Shown piece after piece: positions 54,430-63,044 of a DNA stretch of 64,000 nt (the stretch's first letter is position 1; each line of letters begins with the position of its first letter). The translations under genes and the position numbers were made by a program. The stretch spans positions 1,240,001 through 1,304,000 of the forward strand of contig OZ245940.1 of NCBI GenBank assembly GCA_965230045.1, read 5' to 3'. The notes under the pieces are model-generated. The model saw nothing but the letters and a program-made list of their open reading frames with translations, was not told the DNA's origin and searched no databases. Origin of the DNA: G963662905 sp965230045 (GTDB taxonomy: Bacteria; Bacteroidota; Bacteroidia; Bacteroidales; WRLA01).

Positions 54430-55878
54430 ATGAATCCGGACCATCTTAAATTATTGTTTAAAAAGTATTTTGGAGCCGAGCCCGACTTGTGCCAGCCCCT
54501 TGCGCCGACTGCCAGCAACCGTTTGTACTATCGTTTATCAAACAATAATAATTCCTGCATTGGTGTCATAAACAGTGATTTGCGCGAAAACGATGCTTTT
54601 GTTTATTTGTCAAAACACTTCCTGAAATATGATTTGCCTGTGCCTGAGGTTTTTGTATATGATGCTCCTAAAGGTATTTATCTTCAATCCGATCTCGGCG
54701 ATCAGACATTATTCGATTTTCTGAAAAAACACAAGCAGGGTGATGCCTTTCCGAGAGTTTTAACGGATCAGTATAAGGATGTGCTGAAGTGGCTGCCCAA
54801 ATTCCAAACGCAAACCACCAAAGATCTTGACTTTCAGGTTTGCTATCCCCGTTACGCTTTTGACCGCCAGTCGATGATGTGGGATATGAATTATTTCAAG
54901 TACTATTTTCTGAAGCTGGCCGGAGTTTCCTTTGATGAGCAGGATCTGGAGGATGAGTTCAATGCATTTGCAGATTACCTTTTGCAGGCCGGCACAGAGT
55001 TTTTTCTCTATCGCGATTTCCAGTCGCGTAACATTATGCTCAAGGATGGAAAACCCTGGTTTATTGATTTTCAGGGAGGAAGAAAAGGAGCTTTGCAATA
55101 CGATCTGGCCTCATTGCTCTACGATGCCAAAGCCGGTATTCCGGAGGATGTACGTGAAGAGCTCCTGGAATTTTATATTGAGAAATTAAAAATTTACCGG
55201 AATATTGATGAGCAAAAGTTCCGCTCCTATTTTTATGCTTATGTTTTTATCCGCATAATGCAGGCTTTAGGAGCATATGGATATCGTGGGTTTTATGAGC
55301 GAAAGGAGCATTTCCTGCAAAGTATTCCCTATGCACTTAAAAATCTGCAATACCTGCTCGATAAAAATCGTTTGCCGAAAGATTTTCCGCTTTTTGGTAA
55401 AATTTTAAATAATTTATGTTCTAATGAGGCGCTTTTTGAGCTTGGAAAAGAATCATCAGGACTGTGTGTACATGTGGCTTCATTTAGCTATAAAAAAGGC
55501 GGTATCCCAAAAGACAGCAGCGGAAACGGGGGAGGCTTTGTCTTCGATTGCCGCGCATTACCCAATCCGGGCAGGGAAGAGCAATACCGCAAATTTACCG
55601 GTAACGACCGCATTATTATTGATTATCTTGAAAAGCAAACGGAAGTGCACAGCTTTTTTGCTCATGTGCGTGCCATTGTGCAGCAATCTGTCGAAAATTA
55701 TAAAAGCAGGAAGTTCGAACATTTAATGGTGAATTTTGGTTGTACGGGTGGGCAGCACCGATCTGTTTATTTTGCAAACAAATTAACGCAATGGCTTCGC
55801 AATGAAATGAATGTTGAGGTGCAACTTGTTCATAATGAATCAAATAACTGGCCTGCAAATGAGCGAAAAAAGGTGTAA
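54430..55878 (+). CDS. sugar-kinase-like (APH fold) protein fused to a RapZ C-terminal domain
   Basis: A 482-residue two-domain protein. Residues ~1-325 form an aminoglycoside-phosphotransferase-type kinase fold, with the catalytic loop FFLYRDFQSRNIML (~residues 196-209) and the metal-binding DFQGG (~214-218). Residues ~335-482 match the C-terminal domain of RapZ, with the motif GCTGGQHRSVYFANKL and a terminal HNE segment. Kinases of this fold include AmgK, which phosphorylates MurNAc and GlcNAc. RapZ's C-domain senses glucosamine-6-phosphate in enterobacteria. The next gene, encoding a MurU-like enzyme, supports an amino-sugar role; it does not prove it. Confidence 0.85.
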   Translation: MNPDHLKLLFKKYFGAEPDLCQPLAPTASNRLYYRLSNNNNSCIGVINSDLRENDAFVYLSKHFLKYDLPVPEVFVYDAPKGIYLQSDLGDQTLFDFLKKHKQGDAFPRVLTDQYKDVLKWLPKFQTQTTKDLDFQVCYPRYAFDRQSMMWDMNYFKYYFLKLAGVSFDEQDLEDEFNAFADYLLQAGTEFFLYRDFQSRNIMLKDGKPWFIDFQGGRKGALQYDLASLLYDAKAGIPEDVREELLEFYIEKLKIYRNIDEQKFRSYFYAYVFIRIMQALGAYGYRGFYERKEHFLQSIPYALKNLQYLLDKNRLPKDFPLFGKILNNLCSNEALFELGKESSGLCVHVASFSYKKGGIPKDSSGNGGGFVFDCRALPNPGREEQYRKFTGNDRIIIDYLEKQTEVHSFFAHVRAIVQQSVENYKSRKFEHLMVNFGCTGGQHRSVYFANKLTQWLRNEMNVEVQLVHNESNNWPANERKKV

Positions 55879-55982
55879 AAGCGGAAAATCCAAAAAGGAA
55901 AAATCAGATAAGTTTGTCTGTAAGAAATGTGATTTTACCGCAAACAAAAAATCAAAACTCTGTAAACCCGAAAAACAATAAT

Positions 55983-56729
55983 ATGCCGAAAAGCACCATG
56001 GAAATGAAAGCCATGATTTTTGCTGCCGGTAAAGGTACGCGACTGGGAGCCCTCACCAAAGACCTGCCCAAAGCGCTGGTTCCCTTAAAAAACAAGCCAC
56101 TGATTGCGCATGTGCTGGATAAACTGCGTTATTACGGTTTCCGCGAAATCATCGTAAATGTGCACCACCATGCGGATAAACTGGAGGCATTTTTGAAAAG
56201 CTATGAAGTTGATAATGACCTGATTATTCGTATTTCGGATGAGCGAAAGCAATTGCTCGATACCGGAGGCGCAATTCGGCAGGCACGGAAATTTTTCGAT
56301 GATAAAGCCATCTTAATTTATAATACCGATATCATCTCCGATATAAACCTTCATGATTTTGCAAGGTTTTTTGCGGAAAAAAATCCTGTGGCACTGATGG
56401 CGGTGCGCAAACGAACGACATCCCGGTATCTTTTATTCGATAAAAATATGCAGCTCTGTGGCTGGAAAAACCTGAAAAGCGGAGAGGAGCTTATCGCACG
56501 GAAAACAGAGGAACTTCAGGAGCTTGCTTTTAGCGGTATTCATTTTTTAGCCCCTCAGTTTTATAATAATCTGCCTGATGAAGATGTTTTTTCCATCATC
56601 CCGCTTTATGTGCGCAATGCCTCGGAACAAAAGATTTTAGGCTATGATCATTCTATGGATTTCTGGGCCGATTTGGGCAAACCCGATCAATTATACCAAT
56701 TGGAAAACAGGGCGCTGAAATTCCTTTAG
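55983..56729 (+). CDS. MurU-like sugar-1-phosphate nucleotidyltransferase
   Basis: A 248-residue NTP-transferase with the signature AAGKGTRLGALTKDLPKAL, a further NTDIISD metal site, and a FSGIHFL substrate motif. Proteins of this type include MurU, which uridylylates MurNAc-1-phosphate after AmgK, and mannose- or glucose-1-phosphate nucleotidyltransferases. The start at 55983 is chosen for its position just before the P-loop-like region; in-frame ATGs at 55998 and 56004 are possible. It follows the kinase gene by 104 bp, so both probably serve recycling of wall sugars to UDP-MurNAc. Confidence 0.85.
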   Translation: MPKSTMEMKAMIFAAGKGTRLGALTKDLPKALVPLKNKPLIAHVLDKLRYYGFREIIVNVHHHADKLEAFLKSYEVDNDLIIRISDERKQLLDTGGAIRQARKFFDDKAILIYNTDIISDINLHDFARFFAEKNPVALMAVRKRTTSRYLLFDKNMQLCGWKNLKSGEELIARKTEELQELAFSGIHFLAPQFYNNLPDEDVFSIIPLYVRNASEQKILGYDHSMDFWADLGKPDQLYQLENRALKFL

Positions 56730-56800
56730 CGAGGGTCAAAGCATGTTTTTGACATTAATTCCTTTAGTGCTTTTAATTTCAGGCTGAATCCTTTACATTT

Positions 56801-56983
56801 GCTAACCTGATTAATTCATGATATTTCGTTATGAGGGCTCAAAATTCAATAAGAGAAAGGGAGCGCAGATTTTTGGCGCACAGGAATAGCCGTAGTTGTT
56901 TTGAGCAACAAAAAGATAGCATTCCTTTCTATTGCAGCGTTTTGGGTGCGTAATAGAATATTTTGTGAATTATTCAGGCTAAG
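56801..56983 (+). repeat. 183-bp palindromic dispersed repeat, copy 2
   Basis: The element is about 90% identical to 30274-30456 and in the same orientation, 71 bp downstream of the MurU-like gene and 25 bp before the AddB-like gene. The tip is AATAGC-CGTA-GTTGTT. Substitutions relative to copy 1 keep the fold, through a compensated pair (A56844-T56940 versus C30317-G30413) and G-U pairs in the tip. No ORF is present. Confidence 0.88.
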
Positions 56984-57007
56984 AATGTTTTAAAGTTATC
57001 AGGCCAT

Positions 57008-59845
57008 ATGAGCAAGCGTTTTCTTGATGATATAGCAAAAGAAATTTGTTCCCTCGAAATGCGGGAACTGGCAAATCTGAATATAATCCTTCCATCGCGC
57101 AGGGCGGGTGTTTTTTTGAAAGACGCCATTCAAAAAACGACCAAAAGTGCTGTCTTGCTGCCTCATATCACTACCGTTGAAGAATTTGTTGCCCGGCTTA
57201 CCGGACTGGAAACTCTGAGCCAGTCGGAGCTGTTGATGGAGCTTTATTTGGCGTATTCAAAAACAACGCCCCAGGCCGATTTCTTTGAGGAATTCCTGCA
57301 CTGGGGCGCCAATCTGCTCCGCGATTTTAATGATATTGATTATTACCTGATCAATCATGAGGAAATTTTTTCCTACCTGAGCGAGGCCAAAGCACTGGAA
57401 ACCTGGAATCCCGACGGCAGTCCCCTTACGGAACACCAAAAGGCTTATCTTGCTTTTTATGCATCAATGAAAGATATTTATGTGCATTTCAGGCAAGCGC
57501 TTTTGGCTCAGGATGCAGCATATCCGGCTATGGCTTTCCGTTTGGCCGCAGAAAGTGATTTGGCATCATTGCCCCGCCTAAAAACGGAAAAAGTCTGGAT
57601 TGTAGGCCTAAATGCGCTGACCCGCAGTGAAATACGTCTTTTTGAGAACTTAAAAAAGGAAATGGATACGCGGTTTTTCTGGGATTACGATCAGTATTAT
57701 CTGAAAGATGCCAAACAGGAAGCAGGACTATTTGCCCGCGAAAATTTAAGGATGTTTGCCAATCCGGAGCACAAGATCGATTCTTTTCCCGATTTTTTTA
57801 ACTCAGCACCAAAAAAAACAATCAATATTATAGGTGTTGCAGGTAATATTGGCCAGGCGTGGGAAGCCGCAGCAATCGCGGAGAAAATCGCACCGGAAGA
57901 ATTCGGGCAAACGGCAATTGTGTTGAATGAAGAACGCCTGATGATTCCCTTGCTGAATGCCCTGCCCGAAAAAGTCATGCCTTTTAATGTCTCAATGGGT
58001 TATCCTTTTCGTGAAACCCCTCTATGTCAGTTTGTTCAGCTTATGATTTATATTTCAAAGCAATTGCAGCAGGGAAGAGGTTTTTATTACCGCGATCTGG
58101 TGTCAGTGCTTAACCATCAGCTTTTGCAATGGCTCTTCCGCAATGAAATTGATTTTAAATTGGGTCAGATTTCGGCCGGTATTCAAAATTTAAATCAGAC
58201 CTATTGGACGTATGAAGAACTGATGGGTTTGCTGGAAAATGATGATGCCCGCGATCATTTGGGGTTTTTCTTTTTGAGTGAAAACACAGGCCCCGAAGCG
58301 TTGAAATATTTTTTTACCGCACTAATAGCACGAATAAAAGATCGGGCCGAAGAGGATGATCACTTCCTGTCGCATTTCTTTTTGGAGCAAGCATGGATTT
58401 TCCAAAATGTACTCCAAAAGCTGCATGAGCTTATGGAACAATATCAATTGATCCATTCACTGGATTCTTACAGCAGTGTTATGGTTCAATTGCTTCATTC
58501 TGAGGAAATAGCCTTTTTGGGCGAGCCGCTTTCCGGGATGCAGGTCATGGGAATGCTCGAAAGCCGCGCTTTGGATTTTAAAAACCTGATCATGCTGTCG
58601 GTAAATGAAAACCTGTTGCCATTGGCACGCACTTATCAAAGCTTTCTTCCTGCTGATTTCCGAGCTGCTGATGGTACTTCCCTTCCGGGATATCACCGCA
58701 AATTATCGGTATTTGCTTATCACTTTTATCGCCTTTTGCAAGGTGCAGATAATGTGTGGTTAATTTATAATACCCAGGATAAATCCTTTGGCGGTGGCGA
58801 AGAAAGCCGTTTTATTAAGCAATTGCGTCACGAAATGAAAAATTATGCCGGGGATTGTGTTGCAATTAATGAAATTGACGCGCAAGCGCCTTTCAGCCTT
58901 CAAAACAAGGGGAAAGAGGAAACGGTCCCCAAAAATGATTTTGTACTGGAAAGGCTTTATGAACTGAACCAAAAAGGTTTTTCTCCCTCAGCATTAAACA
59001 CATACCGAACCTGCAGCCTGCAGTTTTATTATAAGTATATCCTTGAAATCCGTGAGCAGGAAGAAGATAATGACCGCTTGTCGCCCAATGATTTTGGAAG
59101 TATCATGCATCGGGCGCTGGAAAATATGTATAAGCCGTTTGTGGGAAAATCGCTGCATGAAGCGGATGTGAAACAAATGATTGCCGGACAGGAGCACTTC
59201 CTTCGCGCTGCATTTGATGAGGTTGCCATAGGTACACAATTGAACCGCGGGCAGAACCTCCTGGCCTGGGAGGTGATGAAATCACAGCTAAATGATTTTT
59301 TGAAGCGTGAGCTAAATATTTTGGAAACAGGTTCAATGGAGGTTTTGGGATTAGAGCAAGAGTTTGAGCGCGTTCTTAGTTGTGAAGAAAATGGTGTTGC
59401 ACAGGAATATCGCTTTCGGGGAACAATTGACCGGATAGATACACTGGATCAGATGCGCCGGATTATTGATTATAAAAGCGGAGAAGGAAAAGTAGCCGCC
59501 AACGAGCTGCAAAAAATGATGTCAGCGGAAATGGAAAATTGCGGCAAACATTTTTTTCAGTTGATGCTCTATGCTTGGATGTATCAGGGTCAGGATGAAT
59601 CAGTAGAAGAATTATTGCCGGGCATCATTAGTTTTCGCCAGCGAACAAAAGGTTTGATATCCGTTGGCAGTGTAAAAAAGCCAGTTGTTAAAGAGAACCT
59701 GAATGCCTTTGAAGCGGAACTTCTCGTTTTGATGCATGAGATTTTTGATCCGGAAAGCGGTTTCGAAAAAACGAAAAAACATGCTGACGCCTGCACCTAT
59801 TGCCCTTTTCGGGACGCTTGCGGAAGGATGAGCGTTTCTTATTGA
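57008..59845 (+). CDS. AddB-like PD-(D/E)XK nuclease with Fe-S cluster
   Basis: A 945-residue protein. The N-terminal part is a degenerate UvrD-like helicase (IILPSRRAGVFLKDAI; VWIVGLNALTRSEI), lacking a clear ATP-binding lysine motif as in AddB. The C-terminal nuclease domain starts FSPSALNTYRTCSLQFYYKY, contains HRALEN and IIDYKSGEG (the D..K motif), and ends with CTYCPFRDAC. Together with the earlier Cys this gives the four cysteines of the AddB-type iron-sulfur cluster. It resects DNA ends in recombinational repair with AddA, which is not in the window. It converges on the AMMECR1 gene with a 7-bp overlap. Confidence 0.9.
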   Translation: MSKRFLDDIAKEICSLEMRELANLNIILPSRRAGVFLKDAIQKTTKSAVLLPHITTVEEFVARLTGLETLSQSELLMELYLAYSKTTPQADFFEEFLHWGANLLRDFNDIDYYLINHEEIFSYLSEAKALETWNPDGSPLTEHQKAYLAFYASMKDIYVHFRQALLAQDAAYPAMAFRLAAESDLASLPRLKTEKVWIVGLNALTRSEIRLFENLKKEMDTRFFWDYDQYYLKDAKQEAGLFARENLRMFANPEHKIDSFPDFFNSAPKKTINIIGVAGNIGQAWEAAAIAEKIAPEEFGQTAIVLNEERLMIPLLNALPEKVMPFNVSMGYPFRETPLCQFVQLMIYISKQLQQGRGFYYRDLVSVLNHQLLQWLFRNEIDFKLGQISAGIQNLNQTYWTYEELMGLLENDDARDHLGFFFLSENTGPEALKYFFTALIARIKDRAEEDDHFLSHFFLEQAWIFQNVLQKLHELMEQYQLIHSLDSYSSVMVQLLHSEEIAFLGEPLSGMQVMGMLESRALDFKNLIMLSVNENLLPLARTYQSFLPADFRAADGTSLPGYHRKLSVFAYHFYRLLQGADNVWLIYNTQDKSFGGGEESRFIKQLRHEMKNYAGDCVAINEIDAQAPFSLQNKGKEETVPKNDFVLERLYELNQKGFSPSALNTYRTCSLQFYYKYILEIREQEEDNDRLSPNDFGSIMHRALENMYKPFVGKSLHEADVKQMIAGQEHFLRAAFDEVAIGTQLNRGQNLLAWEVMKSQLNDFLKRELNILETGSMEVLGLEQEFERVLSCEENGVAQEYRFRGTIDRIDTLDQMRRIIDYKSGEGKVAANELQKMMSAEMENCGKHFFQLMLYAWMYQGQDESVEELLPGIISFRQRTKGLISVGSVKKPVVKENLNAFEAELLVLMHEIFDPESGFEKTKKHADACTYCPFRDACGRMSVSY

Positions 59846-60387
59846 AAAAATTGCTTTTCCGAGAACACCTCAGCTTCATAAGTATATACTTCGGCAAAGC
59901 GCCAGCCATCCCAACCGATACCTGCTTTATCGCGGCTGCAGTAGCCCAGAAGTTCTTCGGCGTCCCAGCCTTGTTCGGGTGCAACCTGTGGTAGAAGAGT
60001 GCCTCTGCTGAATCCTTGTTTTACAATAACGCCATGCCTTCCAATAATCACTTCATCAAGAGAATGAATGCGTTGCGGTGGGCTTAGTACAGAAATTTCA
60101 ATATCAATTTCTTTAAATTCGGCTGCTTCCAATGGAGCAAACCGGCTATCATTACAAGCTGCCACCGCCATGCTTTTGATCGTTTTCCATAATTCCTGAC
60201 CACTGGTAATGCGCCCAATGCACCCACGGAGTTTTCCATGGTTTTTAATGGTCACAAAAGCGCCGGATGGGCTCTTCATCGATTCGGAGGGCTTGAAATG
60301 GAATTCCTTTAAACCCTTGATCCGTAAGTGCTGGCCGATGATGTAGCGGGCAAATGAAAGCAGTTTTATTTGATCCTCTTTAGTCAT
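59839..60387 (-). CDS. AMMECR1-family protein (AmmeMemoRadiSam protein A)
   Basis: A 182-residue protein with the AMMECR1 signature KLRGCIGRI (~residues 72-80) and the conserved DSRFAPLEAAEF and VLSPPQRI segments. The ATG at 60387 is used; upstream codons overlap the Memo gene. The family's biochemical role is unsettled, although it always travels with Memo and a radical SAM enzyme. The AmmeMemo pair is complete here, but no radical SAM gene lies in the window. The last codons overlap the AddB-like gene. Confidence 0.9.
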   Translation of the reverse strand: MTKEDQIKLLSFARYIIGQHLRIKGLKEFHFKPSESMKSPSGAFVTIKNHGKLRGCIGRITSGQELWKTIKSMAVAACNDSRFAPLEAAEFKEIDIEISVLSPPQRIHSLDEVIIGRHGVIVKQGFSRGTLLPQVAPEQGWDAEELLGYCSRDKAGIGWDGWRFAEVYTYEAEVFSEKQFFQ

Positions 60388-61252
60388 AATTTTTGCTTTT
60401 ATGGAGTGCCATCGCCCAATAACCAACAACTTCTGCTTTACCGCCATAAACCGAATCGCCGGAATTGGAATAATCGAGCAAATCCATTGCCAGGCTTTTA
60501 TCTTTTTCTGCCAGAAGCATCATTAAAGCCAGCGCATCCCGACCGCATGCGCTCGTGTCCACACCCATAATTCCGGCGTTTTCCCGGCAAGCCTGATTGA
60601 GCTTTTCCACAGAAAGGCTTTGTACCGCCAGGGCAGTTTTTTTGTCGGCTTTTACTGCATCGTCATAAGCCGGAAAATGACTAAAATCACAACTAATGAT
60701 AAAAAGGTTGTTTTTGTTGAAGAATGGCTGCAATGCTTCGCGGATGTCTTTCAGGCTTTGGTCGTCATTCTGCCCAAGCAGCATTGGAATGATTTTAAAC
60801 CCTGGCGTGATTTTCCTGATCAGGAAAGGAAGCTGAACTTCAATATTGTGTTCGCTTTGGTGTGCTTGTGGATGAAAATGGATGCTGCCGCAATTTTGGA
60901 TCAGCTTTTTCGCAAGATCCTGATTTACGCTGACCTCTCCGTAAGGCGTGCTGTAATTCCCTATGCTGTAAATGCTTGCGCCAAAAAATCCATAGCGGTG
61001 CGCAGGGCCGATGATGAAAATATTGTCGTATTGTTTGTCGGGCTCAATCTGGTTATAGGAATGTGCAGCTGTTGGCCCGGAAAAAATCCAGCCGGCATGG
61101 GGCACAACCAAAGCTCTTAAATTTAGATTTTTATATGGCATAGATTTCTTGAAAAAACCTTCCAGCATTGCATTGCCCTCTTGTATTATTGCCGGATAAA
61201 AGCGTCCGGCAACAGCAGCTTTGCGGTCGGTATTTTTGCTGAACAATGCCAT
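60380..61252 (-). CDS. Memo-like protein (AmmeMemoRadiSam protein B)
   Basis: A 290-residue protein of the Memo/LigB-like fold. Metal ligand regions are visible: VVPHAGWIFSGPTAAHSY, GPAHRYG, HNIEVQLPFL and ISCDFSHF, which hold the conserved His and Cys residues. Memo binds copper or iron in other organisms. The gene overlaps AMMECR1 by 8 bp and overlaps the EEP gene upstream by 1 bp, giving one transcription unit. The function is not known. Confidence 0.92.
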   Translation of the reverse strand: MALFSKNTDRKAAVAGRFYPAIIQEGNAMLEGFFKKSMPYKNLNLRALVVPHAGWIFSGPTAAHSYNQIEPDKQYDNIFIIGPAHRYGFFGASIYSIGNYSTPYGEVSVNQDLAKKLIQNCGSIHFHPQAHQSEHNIEVQLPFLIRKITPGFKIIPMLLGQNDDQSLKDIREALQPFFNKNNLFIISCDFSHFPAYDDAVKADKKTALAVQSLSVEKLNQACRENAGIMGVDTSACGRDALALMMLLAEKDKSLAMDLLDYSNSGDSVYGGKAEVVGYWAMALHKSKNYD

Positions 61253-62289
61253 TAATCGGATTTTTTATGTGTGACAATATCCAGCCAAACCGGGTAATGA
61301 TCGCTAAAACCACCGTGATATTTGAAGCCGACATAGGTTCGGTAGGGTTTTTCTCCCTGAAAATTCTCGTCTTTTTCTGTTAGGAAATCAGCATTAAAAA
61401 TATGGGCTTCCTTGTTTTTAATTTGAAGAGGGTTGCCTTGCGTGATCAGGTTCTGGGTGATGATGAACTGGTCAAAAATATTCCAGCCCTGCTTATGCTT
61501 GAGCGTGCCTTTTCCGGTGTTTTTCCATTCTTCCGAAAGGTTTATAAGCCGGCCTTCCTTGTTTTCGATGGTTGCTGTTTGCAGGATTTCCTTAAAACTT
61601 TCGTCATCCGGGCCATCGTTAAAATCGCCTGTCATAATGATATTCGGATTTGCAAAAGCAGATTGCAGCGAATCCACAGTGGCCAGCAAAGTTTCTGCTG
61701 CTTTTGCACGTTTCGGACGGGTTACCAGCATTCCGCCATAGCGCGATGGCCAGTGGTTAACAATATAAAAAAGCGTATCCCCTGAAGGAAATGTTCCGCC
61801 GGCAACCAGGATATCGCGTGTTGGACGGGAATTTTTTTCATCAAATTTAACCTGATGATATTGGTATGAAAAAGGTTTAAAAAGGTCTTTGCGGTAAATC
61901 AGCGCAACGTCAATGCCCCGGTTATCCGGTGATTCCTCGTGTATGATGCCGTATTTGTATTTTTTTAAGGCTGTATGGTAAACCAGTTTATTGAGCACAT
62001 TCCGGTTTTCCACCTCGCAAAGTCCCACAATGGCCGGTGGTTCCCATTGCCCGACAGCCAATACAACTTTGGCGATATTGTTCAGTTTATCATACATCTT
62101 GTACTTGTTCCAGTGGCGGGCTCCTTCAGGCGTAAACTCTTCGTCACGCTTCAGGCTGTCATCCTCCGGATCAAAAAGGTTCTCTGCATTATAAAACATC
62201 AGCCTGTACGATTCGCTTTCCTGAGCTAATGCCATTGGGGTTATTTTCGCAATAAGCAGAAAGACAAATATATAGCGCAGATTTTTCAT
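61252..62289 (-). CDS. secreted endonuclease/exonuclease/phosphatase family protein
   Basis: A 345-residue protein with a signal peptide (cleavage near PMALAQ). The EEP motifs are intact: LMFYNAENLF, IVGLCEVENR (metal Glu), NHWPSRYGG, MTGDFNDGPDDES and the terminal SDHYPVWL. It would cut phosphodiester bonds in extracellular DNA or lipid; the substrate is unknown. It follows rpe by 3 bp and overlaps the Memo gene by one base, so it belongs to a rpe-EEP-Memo-AMMECR1 operon whose members have no obvious joint function. It is longer than the EEP protein at 8535-9383 and not a close paralogue. Confidence 0.87.
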   Translation of the reverse strand: MKNLRYIFVFLLIAKITPMALAQESESYRLMFYNAENLFDPEDDSLKRDEEFTPEGARHWNKYKMYDKLNNIAKVVLAVGQWEPPAIVGLCEVENRNVLNKLVYHTALKKYKYGIIHEESPDNRGIDVALIYRKDLFKPFSYQYHQVKFDEKNSRPTRDILVAGGTFPSGDTLFYIVNHWPSRYGGMLVTRPKRAKAAETLLATVDSLQSAFANPNIIMTGDFNDGPDDESFKEILQTATIENKEGRLINLSEEWKNTGKGTLKHKQGWNIFDQFIITQNLITQGNPLQIKNKEAHIFNADFLTEKDENFQGEKPYRTYVGFKYHGGFSDHYPVWLDIVTHKKSD

Positions 62290-62292
62290 GCT

Positions 62293-62949
62293 TTAGAGAT
62301 TTGCATTTTTTAAACGCAGTATGGCTATTTTGGGATCTTCTGCAGAGAAAACCGTATTTCCGGCCACCAGCACATCAGCACCGGCTTCAATGAGTTGAGG
62401 TGCGTTTTCCAGTGTAACGCCGCCATCTACTTCAATGAGTGCACTGGCCTGGCGTTTCAGGATCAGCTCGCGTAGCTGGTTGATTTTCCGGTAGGTGTTT
62501 TCTATGAATTTTTGTCCGCCAAATCCCGGATTAACCGACATGATCAAAACCATATCAAGTTCGGGCAAAATATCTTCGATCAGGTTTACGGATGTGTGTG
62601 GGTTGATTGCCACAGCTGCTTTCATGCCCAGGTTTTTTATTTGCTGGACGGAGCGGTGCAGGTGTATAGAAGCTTCGAGGTGAAAGCTCAGGATGTCTGT
62701 ACCGGCATCGGCAAAAGCTTCAAAATAGCGTTCCGGTTTTTCGATCATCAGGTGCACATCGAGCGGCTTTTTTGCCAGTTTATTGATTTGTTTGATGATG
62801 GGAGCGCCAAAAGTAATGTTGGGGACGAAGGAACCGTCCATAACATCTAAGTGAAACCAGTCGGCCTGGCTGGTGTTGATCATTTTAATTTCTTCGCTGA
62901 GGCGTGTAAAGTCTGCCGACAGCATGGAAGGAGCTATTAAATGCTGCAT
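62293..62949 (-). CDS. rpe: ribulose-phosphate 3-epimerase
   Basis: A 218-residue TIM-barrel enzyme. Family motifs are IAPSMLSADFTRL, FHLDVMDGSFVPNITFG (metal-binding His and Asp), VHLMIEKP, MSVNPGFGGQKFI and IEVDGGV. It interconverts ribulose-5-phosphate and xylulose-5-phosphate in the pentose phosphate pathway. It is the first gene of the four-gene minus-strand operon. Length is normal. Confidence 0.96.
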   Translation of the reverse strand: MQHLIAPSMLSADFTRLSEEIKMINTSQADWFHLDVMDGSFVPNITFGAPIIKQINKLAKKPLDVHLMIEKPERYFEAFADAGTDILSFHLEASIHLHRSVQQIKNLGMKAAVAINPHTSVNLIEDILPELDMVLIMSVNPGFGGQKFIENTYRKINQLRELILKRQASALIEVDGGVTLENAPQLIEAGADVLVAGNTVFSAEDPKIAILRLKNANL

Positions 62950-63008
62950 TTTAATAAAAAATTATATGTTGCTAAGATAATCAAATAAAACAAAAAGGGG
63001 TAAAATCA

Positions 63009-63031
63009 ACAAACCCCGCTTTTGGCGGGGC
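63009..63031 (-). terminator. terminator after the primary sigma factor gene
   Basis: On the minus strand a stem of CCCCGCC/GCGGGG is closed by a short AAAA loop, followed by a T-rich stretch. It separates the sigma gene from the rpe operon. Confidence 0.8.
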
Positions 63032-63044
63032 TTGAAGTAATAAT

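Noticed and set aside
57008..59845. Complete AddAB pair
   Set aside because: Only the AddB-like subunit is present; the next gene is AMMECR1 on the other strand.
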